6,816 nt of DNA from positions 1 to 6,816 of the forward strand of contig QBWF01000030.1 of assembly GCA_003283665.1 (NCBI GenBank), given 5' to 3'. Shown here in pieces: positions 1 to 4,662 of this stretch. How positions within the stretch are numbered: the first letter of the stretch is position 1; the number at the start of each line of letters is the position of its first letter. Source of the stretch: Prochlorococcus sp. AG-315-I14 (lineage in GTDB: Bacteria; Cyanobacteriota; Cyanobacteriia; PCC-6307; Cyanobiaceae). Both the position numbers and the translations under genes were made by a program. The notes under the pieces were generated by a model, which was not told the DNA's origin, ran no database searches, and saw nothing but the letters and a program-made list of their open reading frames with translations.

Positions 1-261
1 TACAATGATTTAGGTTTGGTGAAAGAAAATCTAGGAAACCTACAAGGAGCATTGCTCAACTACAATAAAGCAATAGAAATTAACTATCCAAGTGAAGAGA
101 ATTATATTTTTTATAATAACAGAGGAAACATAAAATATGACCTAGGAGACGAGAAAGGTGCTTGCAAGGATTATAAGGTTGCTATATCTTTAGGCGATGA
201 AGAAGGGAAAGAATGGTTAGATTCAAGAGATGGTAAATGGTGTAAGAAAATGGAATTATAA
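1..261 (+). CDS. TPR-repeat protein, C-terminal part (5' end outside window)
   Basis: The frame is open from the first base of the window to a TAA stop at 259-261, giving 86 visible residues, so this is the end of a gene that begins upstream. The visible part holds two tetratricopeptide repeats (YNDLGLVKENLGNLQGALLN and YNNRGNIKYDLGDEKGACKD regions) followed by a tail ending in KWCKKMEL. TPRs are helical-hairpin protein-binding scaffolds; the partner is unknown. Every base is identical to the end of the complete TPR gene at 664-1554, so the two are very recent duplicates, or one has been copied over the other. The GACKDYKVAISLGDEEG type of ending is, from memory, common in Prochlorococcus TPR proteins. 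An internal TTG at 16 could be taken as a start, but the reading frame continues through it and the TPR fold needs the upstream part. Confidence 0.8.
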   Translation, partial: YNDLGLVKENLGNLQGALLNYNKAIEINYPSEENYIFYNNRGNIKYDLGDEKGACKDYKVAISLGDEEGKEWLDSRDGKWCKKMEL

Positions 262-330
262 AAATCAAACTAAAACCAATAAAAATTATGATTAAAAATC
301 AAAGAAGTTTTATTGATATTAGAAAAAAAT

Positions 331-350
331 ACGGAGAGGGTGGTCGTCGA
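331..350 (+). repeat. tRNA-Ser 3'-end-like fragment, copy A (possible attachment-site remnant)
   Basis: The sequence acggagagggtggtcgtcga matches the complement of the 3' end of the tRNA-Ser at 2252-2338. The first 13 bases (acggagagggtgg) are identical to 2251-2263, and 17 of 20 match overall. The match starts one base beyond the discriminator base of the tRNA and runs through the acceptor stem into the T-arm. That is where tyrosine-recombinase elements leave a displaced tRNA end after integration. Read on the - strand, the fragment is followed by a run of seven T (a323-a329 on +), which would suit an old tRNA terminator. A near-repeat, acggtgaggg, lies at 367-376. The attachment-site role is inference. 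Confidence 0.5.
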
Positions 351-413
351 TTTGTGTTCAGGAGGGACGGTGAGGGCATAAAGAGGAACAATAATTTCAA
401 ATCGGGTCCTATA

Positions 414-570
414 TCCCACAACATATCCCACAACATTTCCCTTCTCCCGTTAATAAGGTGTTTGTCAATTAGTCCAGAAAGGTCTCATATCAGTTGATCT
501 CGGCATATCCCACAACACCAGATTTCATCCCACAACATTTCCGAAAATCCCACAACAAAATCCCACAACA
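414..570 (+). repeat. Cluster of six TCCCACAACA repeats, copy A
   Basis: Exact copies of TCCCACAACA start at 414, 426, 508, 528, 548 and 561. All are in the same orientation, with start-to-start spacings of 12, 82, 20, 20 and 13 bp. The first pair is a perfect tandem of the 12-mer atatcccacaac. The spacing is too short and irregular for CRISPR. The cluster lies in the non-coding tail after the first TPR gene and ends about 25 bp before the upstream ATG (595) of the next one. Role unknown: it could be a protein-binding array, a mobile short repeat or a recombination substrate. Confidence 0.9.
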
Positions 571-663
571 TTCCCAATTTTCGATAGGAAACCGATGAAA
601 ACCAGTAAAGATATATGCAGCGAAAAAAGTAGGGACTACTATCAAGCAGAATATCTAGTAAAA

Positions 664-1554
664 ATGAAATCCAAAAACATATATTCCTTTTTATTTTCAT
701 TTTTAATTATCCCTTTCACCGCAAATTTAGGAATAACTTTTCTCTCTTTATCAACTGATATAGTATTATTTACAAAAGAAGCAAAAGCAACTAATTGGAA
801 TACATTTAAGATAAATTTTGATACAGGTTATAGAAATTTAGGCAAAGGAAAATATCAAAAAGCAATTGATTCTTTCAATAAAGCAATTAAGAATTATGCA
901 CTTGATGGTCCCACTTTCTACAACAGGGGGAATGCATATATGGGACTAGAAAAATATCAAGAAGCAATAAAAGACTATTTAAGATCAATCGAATTAGACA
1001 GTGAAACAGGTAATCAATACGCTTACAATAATATTGCTATTTCATATGAGAATTTAGGAGATTATAACAATGCTCTTAAATATATTAACCTTGCAATAAA
1101 AGCATTCCCTAAAGACGGACTTTATTTAGAAAATCGTGGTTATTATAATTTAGAATTAGGAAAATTCAAACAAGCAGAAAAGGATTACGAAGAGGCAGGA
1201 AAATTATATTTAAAATATAAAAATAAAACAAGAATGTATGAAGATTGCCCGAAGATAAAGAATTCAATTCACTGCCAAATGGATTCCTATTACTACAATG
1301 ATTTAGGTTTGGTGAAAGAAAATCTAGGAAACCTACAAGGAGCATTGCTCAACTACAATAAAGCAATAGAAATTAACTATCCAAGTGAAGAGAATTATAT
1401 TTTTTATAATAACAGAGGAAACATAAAATATGACCTAGGAGACGAGAAAGGTGCTTGCAAGGATTATAAGGTTGCTATATCTTTAGGCGATGAAGAAGGG
1501 AAAGAATGGTTAGATTCAAGAGATGGTAAATGGTGTAAGAAAATGGAATTATAA
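664..1554 (+). CDS. Secreted or membrane-anchored TPR-repeat protein (296 aa)
   Basis: The protein begins with an apparent signal peptide or N-terminal anchor (MKSKNIYSFLFSFLIIPF, with a possible cleavage after AKA near residue 42), so it probably acts in the periplasm or at a membrane surface. About six tetratricopeptide repeats follow, at roughly residues 50-78, 84-113, 118-150, 152-183, 208-240 and 244-280. They show the usual pattern of Tyr/Gly/Asn at the first helix turn, then LGxYxxAIxxYxxAI. A linker at about 190-207 carries a Cys pair (CPKIKNSIHC). I chose ATG 664 because it puts the hydrophobic segment at the N-terminus. An in-frame ATG at 595 has an AGGA five bases upstream and would add 23 charged residues, so it remains a real alternative. 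The last 86 codons are identical to the gene fragment at 1-261. TPRs indicate a protein-binding scaffold; no partner or pathway can be named. Confidence 0.85.
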   Translation: MKSKNIYSFLFSFLIIPFTANLGITFLSLSTDIVLFTKEAKATNWNTFKINFDTGYRNLGKGKYQKAIDSFNKAIKNYALDGPTFYNRGNAYMGLEKYQEAIKDYLRSIELDSETGNQYAYNNIAISYENLGDYNNALKYINLAIKAFPKDGLYLENRGYYNLELGKFKQAEKDYEEAGKLYLKYKNKTRMYEDCPKIKNSIHCQMDSYYYNDLGLVKENLGNLQGALLNYNKAIEINYPSEENYIFYNNRGNIKYDLGDEKGACKDYKVAISLGDEEGKEWLDSRDGKWCKKMEL

Positions 1555-1623
1555 AAATCAAACTAAAACCAATAAAAATTATGATTAAAAATCAAAGAAG
1601 TTTTATTGATATTAGAAAAAAAT

Positions 1624-1643
1624 ACGGAGAGGGTGGTCGTCGA
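1624..1643 (+). repeat. tRNA-Ser 3'-end-like fragment, copy B (possible attachment-site remnant)
   Basis: Identical to the fragment at 331-350 because it lies inside the long direct repeat, and in the same orientation relative to the tRNA-Ser. The three sites (331, 1624 and the real tRNA end at 2251) cut the region into a 1293-bp block and a roughly 630-bp block. Stacked insertions or recombination between such sites could give this arrangement. Confidence 0.5.
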
Positions 1644-1706
1644 TTTGTGTTCAGGAGGGACGGTGAGGGCATAAAGAGGAACAATAATTTCAAATCGGGT
1701 CCTATA

Positions 1707-1863
1707 TCCCACAACATATCCCACAACATTTCCCTTCTCCCGTTAATAAGGTGTTTGTCAATTAGTCCAGAAAGGTCTCATATCAGTTGATCTCGTCATA
1801 TCCCACAACACCAGATTTCATCCCACAACATTTCCGAAAATCCCACAACAATATCCCACAACA
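1707..1863 (+). repeat. Cluster of six TCCCACAACA repeats, copy B
   Basis: Exact copies of TCCCACAACA start at 1707, 1719, 1801, 1821, 1841 and 1854. The layout is the same as in copy A because the whole block is duplicated. A decayed further stretch at 1912-1939 (caacaaatcccataaaattc and onward) aligns with 553-581 of copy A at about 23 of 29 positions, so the array once extended further right or was split by an insertion. Confidence 0.9.
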
Positions 1864-2007
1864 TTTTGAGTTCTCGCACTCAAAAACACCCCGCACAAAT
1901 CCGCTCTCCAACAACAAATCCCATAAAATTCCTAGTTTAATATTTAAGTGAAAATTAGATAACCTAATCATTCTCGATTAGATTGATAAGTAGGTTCCAA
2001 AAAGATT
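1864..2007. other. Unique spacer between repeat copy B and the small repeat protein gene
   Basis: This completes the gene-free stretch 1555-2007, whose left part is repeat tail. It holds the hairpin at 1864-1885, the decayed decamer remnant at 1912-1939, and a weak inverted repeat (ctaatc 1964-1969, gattag 1976-1981) shortly upstream of the next start codon. I see no convincing promoter or coding region here. Confidence 0.5.
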
Positions 2008-2238
2008 ATGAAGTTGAATTTAGTTTTAGGAAGTTTAATCGCTTTAACTGGATTTCTGATTCCAGCAGGTGTGAAATCAGACCCATACTCGAAATACAAT
2101 GATCCCTACTCAAAATATCAAGACCCCTACTCTGAATATCAAGACCCCTACTCAAAATATCAAGACCCCTACTCTGAATATCAAGATCCTTATAGTGACA
2201 AATACATTATGAAGTGCGAGGAAACAGGGGGATGTTGA
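2008..2238 (+). CDS. Small secreted protein of DPYS(K/E)YQ heptapeptide repeats (76 aa)
   Basis: An N-terminal signal peptide (MKLNLVLGSLIALTGFLIPA, likely ending near residue 24) is followed by six consecutive copies of a seven-residue repeat, DPYS(K/E)Y(Q/N), from residue 25 to about 66. A short tail, MKCEETGGC, carries two Cys (70 and 76). After cleavage almost the whole protein would be the Tyr/Pro/Asp-rich repeat, which is likely unstructured or an extended surface or periplasmic chain. Function is unknown and I do not recognise a family. The stop codon is 13 bp from the 3' end of the oppositely oriented tRNA-Ser, so 3' trailer transcription from the tRNA would be antisense to this gene. 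No clear Shine-Dalgarno sequence is visible. The regular signal peptide, repeat and tail order argues for a real gene. Confidence 0.7.
   Translation: MKLNLVLGSLIALTGFLIPAGVKSDPYSKYNDPYSKYQDPYSEYQDPYSKYQDPYSEYQDPYSDKYIMKCEETGGC
2080..2196 (+). repeat. In-frame 21-bp tandem repeats inside the small secreted protein gene
   Basis: Units begin at 2080, 2101, 2122, 2143, 2164 and 2185 (the last diverges after DPYS) and encode DPYS(K/E)Y(Q/N). Lys and Glu alternate in units 2 to 5, giving a 42-bp higher-order unit. 2101-2142 and 2143-2184 differ by one base (gat against gac), which points to recent expansion by slippage or unequal crossing-over. Confidence 0.93.
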
Positions 2239-2251
2239 ATTTGGACTGAAA

Positions 2252-2338
2252 CGGAGAGGGTGGGATTCGAACCCACGGATAGTTTTAGCTATCAAACGAT
2301 TTCGAGTCGTTCGCTTTCGACCACTCAGCCACCTCTCC
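2252..2338 (-). tRNA. tRNA-Ser (anticodon CGA)
   Basis: Read on the - strand, the gene starts GGAGAGG and ends CCTCTCC plus discriminator G, giving a 7-bp acceptor stem. The anticodon arm is AACGA, loop CTCGAAA, TCGTT, so the anticodon is CGA, reading the serine codon UCG. A long class II variable arm (TGATAGCTAAAACTATC) and the T-arm GTGGG TTCGAAT CCCAC confirm tRNA-Ser. Length is 87 nt. CCA is not encoded, since T follows the discriminator base. The 5' end lies 76 bp from the stop of futA on the same strand. There is no T-run directly downstream, while the displaced 3'-end fragments at 331 and 1624 do have one. Confidence 0.97.
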
Positions 2339-2348
2339 ACTCTTAAAA

Positions 2349-2380
2349 TCTTAGAGCAGAATTTAATTAGGTCTCTAAGA
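2349..2380 (-). terminator. Possible weak terminator after futA
   Basis: Arms ctctaaga (2373-2380) and tcttagag (2349-2356) form a perfect 8-bp stem with a 16-base loop. On the - strand the stem is followed by TTTT (2348-2345). The stem is AT-rich and the T-run short, so termination would be leaky. The tRNA-Ser begins about 10 bases further on, so read-through from futA into the tRNA is possible. Confidence 0.35.
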
Positions 2381-2414
2381 AAAGCCTAAATTATAAAATT
2401 AGTTTTTTAATTAT

Positions 2415-3440
2415 CTAATCCCAACCAGATTTTTTCATTAGATTTATTGCCTTTTTGTTATTTGCACCTAATTGATCAATGGTCACATTATCAGGGGTGA
2501 ATCCTCCAAATTGAGTTACCTCTTCAGTTGAATTAAATCCAACTAAAGGATGCTCATATGTTGGACCTGCTAAACCCATACTGCCAGTAGGAGAAGCTAG
2601 AAATTCAAGTAGTTGGATAGCTTCTTCTTTATTTTCTGCATATCTCGCAATTCCTCCTGCACTTACATTCACATGAGCTGGTTTGGGTGTTAAAACCTTT
2701 ACTTTTCTAGCTAAACTTTTATCTTTTCCACCATTTACACCTGCAAGCATTCTTGAAACATAGTAATGATTAACAATGCCTACTCCACATTTTCCTTGTG
2801 CTACTGACCTTATTACTCCAATATCTCCAGGAAAATATGGTTGAGAAACATTTGATATCATTCCCTTTAACCATTCCTTAGTTTTAGCTTCTCCCTTATT
2901 CACCAATTGATTTGCAACTAAAGATTGGTTGTATGGACTATTCCTTTTTCTCAAGCAAACAAGTCCATCTAATGAAGGGCTAGCAAGATCTGAATAATCT
3001 TTGATAGAACTTATATCGACTTTCTTAGGATTAGCCACCATAACCCTTACCCTTCTAGTAAGGGCATACCATCTCGCCTGAGGATCTCTGTATTCTGCAG
3101 GAACATTTTTATCCAGTTTAGAAGATCTATAAGACTGCAAAAGGCCACTCTTTGCTGCGTTACTAATTCGGGCAGCATCAACAAGAAGAATCACATCCGC
3201 TTTAGAATTTGATCCTTCCCGCTTCAACCTCTCAACCAAAGAAATACCTGTAACTTCAATAAGTCTTATTTTTATTCCTGTCTCCTCAGTAAATTTTTTA
3301 TATATCTGTTTATCAGTGTTGTAATGCCTTCCTGAATATATCCTTACTTCTTTATCAGAAGCTTTTGAATAATTAAAGCTAAAAAAAATCAGAAAAGAAC
3401 TCGCTATTGCCGAGGTAAAAAGACGCTTGATAAAAGGCAT
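2415..3440 (-). CDS. futA: Iron(III) ABC transporter substrate-binding protein (FutA/IdiA type)
   Basis: Periplasmic iron-binding protein that captures Fe(III) and delivers it to the FutBC-type inner-membrane ABC importer. It has 341 residues, normal for the family. A signal peptide (residues 1-27, ending near SKA) is followed by a two-lobe class II binding-protein fold. Early motif: IYSGRHYNTD (34-43). Middle motif: CLRKRNSPYNQSL (162-174). Hinge and second-lobe motif: GIVNHYYVSRM (221-231). C-terminal part: GPTYEHPLVGFN. The expected metal ligands are present: His39, Tyr40, Tyr170, Tyr226 and Tyr227. The spacings of 130 and 56 residues between tyrosines equal those I recall for Synechocystis FutA1. 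It is divergent from the PKHD hydroxylase gene, a pairing I recall from other picocyanobacteria and expect to respond to iron shortage. The permease and ATPase genes are not in the window. Confidence 0.93.
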   Translation of the reverse strand: MPFIKRLFTSAIASSFLIFFSFNYSKASDKEVRIYSGRHYNTDKQIYKKFTEETGIKIRLIEVTGISLVERLKREGSNSKADVILLVDAARISNAAKSGLLQSYRSSKLDKNVPAEYRDPQARWYALTRRVRVMVANPKKVDISSIKDYSDLASPSLDGLVCLRKRNSPYNQSLVANQLVNKGEAKTKEWLKGMISNVSQPYFPGDIGVIRSVAQGKCGVGIVNHYYVSRMLAGVNGGKDKSLARKVKVLTPKPAHVNVSAGGIARYAENKEEAIQLLEFLASPTGSMGLAGPTYEHPLVGFNSTEEVTQFGGFTPDNVTIDQLGANNKKAINLMKKSGWD

Positions 3441-3447
3441 TAAATTA

Positions 3448-3470
3448 TAATGAAAAAATTAATATCATTA
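3448..3470. promoter_or_regulatory. Inverted repeat in futA/hydroxylase spacer, candidate Fur-type operator
   Basis: TAATGA (3448-3453) and TCATTA (3465-3470) form an inverted repeat across an 11-base AT-rich centre, 8 to 30 bp upstream of the futA start. Iron genes of this kind are usually Fur-repressed. The match to a classical Fur box is loose (I count 12 of 19 against the E. coli consensus at 3446-3464), and the region is so AT-rich that this may be chance. Confidence 0.25.
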
Positions 3471-3586
3471 CTAGACTAAACAAGAAGAGCGTGGCGAATA
3501 AAACTTTGCAACATTGGTACGTATTCAAGTATCAATTGTTCCACTCTTTATACATTAGAATTATAACTAAGTCTTAAATATTGAAG

Positions 3587-4252
3587 ATGGAATATTTAAT
3601 TCATCCTCTAATAAATAAATCAGAAGCAATTCAAATAACACAGAAGCTCAAAGAAGAAACTCATTCTTGGCAAGATGGTAGAAAAACAGCTGGTAGTCAT
3701 GCGGCTAAAATTAAAAATAATTACCAGCTCAATAGAAATTCAAAAATTTCTATTGAGCTTAAAGACACCATTGTTAATAAGATAAGCTCAAATCCGCTTA
3801 TTAAAAGCTTTACATTACCTAGCCTTATTCACGGCATCATGTTTACAAAAGCTTTAACCGGTCATGGTTATGGAATGCATGTTGATAACCCTTATATGTC
3901 GTCTGGAAGAAGCGATCTATCTTTTACATTATTTCTAAATGAGCCAGATGATTATCAAGGAGGAGATCTATGCATTCAAACAATAAATAATACAGAGAAA
4001 ATAAAACTGTCTGCCGGTGAAATGATTATTTACCCAAGTAGCAAGCTCCATTCAGTTTCTAAAGTTCATAAAGGAGAGCGTTTTGTTTGCGTCGGTTGGA
4101 TTCAAAGTTATGTTCAAAGCAATGAGGATAGAAATTTTCTATTTGGACTAGATGCAGGAGCGAAAGGTTTACTAGCCAAACATGGAAGATCTGACGAATT
4201 AGATTTAATTTTTCAGGCTTACAGCAATCTCCTAAGGAGGCTTGGAGACTGA
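3587..4252 (+). CDS. piuC: PKHD-type Fe(II)/2-oxoglutarate-dependent hydroxylase (PiuC/YbiX family)
   Basis: A 221-residue cytosolic oxygenase with the double-stranded beta-helix core. The iron triad is visible: His98 and Asp100 in GYGMHVDNPYM, and His155 in YPSSKLHSVSKV. Arg165 in KGERFVCVGWIQS is the expected 2-oxoglutarate carboxylate ligand. DLSFTLFLNEPDDYQGGDL (110-128) is the typical core strand and turn of the family, and the length is typical. The substrate is unknown; the family is linked to iron uptake in proteobacteria by its position next to the PiuA siderophore receptor. Here it is divergent from futA, with 146 bp between start codons, which suggests shared iron control. I chose ATG 3587 over a TTG two codons earlier. 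There is no clear Shine-Dalgarno sequence, and the stop codon lies within a perfect palindrome. Confidence 0.92.
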   Translation: MEYLIHPLINKSEAIQITQKLKEETHSWQDGRKTAGSHAAKIKNNYQLNRNSKISIELKDTIVNKISSNPLIKSFTLPSLIHGIMFTKALTGHGYGMHVDNPYMSSGRSDLSFTLFLNEPDDYQGGDLCIQTINNTEKIKLSAGEMIIYPSSKLHSVSKVHKGERFVCVGWIQSYVQSNEDRNFLFGLDAGAKGLLAKHGRSDELDLIFQAYSNLLRRLGD

Positions 4253-4293
4253 AGGATCTTTTTATACATATATATGTATAAAAAGATCCTTCA
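4250..4293. repeat. Perfect 44-bp palindrome at the end of the hydroxylase gene
   Basis: The sequence from the T of the TGA stop (4250) to 4293 is identical to its own reverse complement, with 22-bp half-sites. Each outer arm reads tgaaggatc, then five T and a tatacatat centre. Pairing stops at 4249/4294. As RNA it would form a very long hairpin with an AT-rich tip. No T-run follows on either side, so it is not a standard intrinsic terminator. It may stabilise the 3' end of the mRNA or act as a processing or cruciform site. Confidence 0.9.
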
Positions 4294-4337
4294 TTGATAG
4301 GCTTGAGCAATCAAAATAAACATAAACAAAATCAAAT

Positions 4338-4583
4338 ATGCGAAAGAAAACAACTGTAGGAATATTCCTCGCTGCAGCCGCCGCGCTTACTACAAATGCT
4401 GTCCTTTCAGATTCAACTTTAGCTGGAGATAAAAACAGCAACCTTGGTGGTCTAAAAGAATGGACCACTGATCAAGATGTAGATGAAGAAGGCAAACTAG
4501 ATCAAGCCGCACAAAAAGCTGCTGATAAAGCTAAGAAAAACGATGTATGTATTCCAATTGGAGAAGGAGAAAATTGTTGGTAA
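4338..4583 (+). CDS. Small secreted protein of unknown function (81 aa)
   Basis: An N-terminal signal peptide (MRKKTTVGIFLAAAAALTTN, likely cleaved after STLA near residue 29) precedes a mature chain of about 52 residues. That chain is acidic (TTDQDVDEEGKLD) and then Lys/Ala-rich and helical (QAAQKAADKAKKN). It ends in CIPIGEGENCW, with Cys71 and Cys80 placed to form a disulfide in the oxidising periplasm. I do not recognise a family and give no function. It lies 85 bp after the hydroxylase stop, beyond the 44-bp palindrome, and is followed by a strong terminator, so it is either the last gene of the hydroxylase transcript or has its own weak promoter. No Shine-Dalgarno sequence is apparent. 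The signal peptide, the distinct C-terminal motif and the adjacent terminator make it a credible gene. Confidence 0.75.
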   Translation: MRKKTTVGIFLAAAAALTTNAVLSDSTLAGDKNSNLGGLKEWTTDQDVDEEGKLDQAAQKAADKAKKNDVCIPIGEGENCW

Positions 4584-4598
4584 TAATAATTTGCTTTT

Positions 4599-4652
4599 TT
4601 CAATAACTCATAAAAAACGCCCCAGTTGGGGCGTTTTTTATGAGTTATTGAA
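4599..4652. terminator. Strong bidirectional intrinsic terminator between convergent genes
   Basis: Perfect inverted repeat with 25-bp arms (4599-4623 and 4628-4652) and the loop AGTT. The core is CGCCCC/GGGGCG, flanked by six A on one side and six T on the other (4612-4617, 4634-4639), the standard layout of a terminator working on both strands. It ends transcription of the 81-aa gene on + and of the porin gene on -, whose stop codon is 11 bp away. The stem continues well beyond the A/T tracts into ttcaataactcat and its complement. Confidence 0.95.
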
Positions 4653-4662
4653 GTGAGTCAGA

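Larger units (their letters stand above)
1..572 (+). repeat. Long direct repeat, copy A (left end outside window)
   Basis: This stretch matches 1294-1865 base for base at a constant offset of 1293, except for two substitutions: g503 against t1796, and a559 against t1852. It covers the end of the first TPR gene and about 310 bp of downstream non-coding DNA. Identity stops at 572/573. The left limit cannot be seen because the window begins inside the repeat, so the duplicated unit may be as long as the 1293-bp period. Both mismatches lie in the non-coding tail. Confidence 0.97.
1294..1865 (+). repeat. Long direct repeat, copy B
   Basis: Second copy of the 572-bp repeat, running from codon 211 of the complete TPR gene to just past the last TCCCACAACA motif. 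Right after the break, at 1864-1885, sits an inverted repeat (TTTTGAGT, loop TCTCGC, ACTCAAAA) that straddles the junction between repeated and unique sequence. It has no T-run on either side and does not look like a terminator. Confidence 0.97.

Noticed and set aside
288..497. 69-aa open frame, repeated identically at 1581-1790
   Set aside because: Identity between the copies is explained by the DNA duplication. The frame runs through the tRNA-like fragment and the decamer repeats (ISHNISHN) and has no domain or ribosome binding site.
485..700. - strand frame rich in LWD/CCGI, and a similar one at 1783-1971
   Set aside because: The residues come from the TGTTGTGGGA complement of the decamer repeats. 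The first frame also overlaps the TPR gene start on the other strand.
414..1863. TCCCACAACA repeats as a CRISPR array
   Set aside because: The repeat is only 10 bp, the gaps range from 2 to 72 bp, the two clusters are copies of one block, and no cas genes are present.
2152..2340. 62-aa - strand frame over the tRNA
   Set aside because: It is the spurious translation of the tRNA-Ser and of the 21-bp repeats.
4059..4468. - strand frames opposite the hydroxylase and the 81-aa gene
   Set aside because: They lie antisense to genes with clear motifs or a signal peptide and show no coding features of their own.
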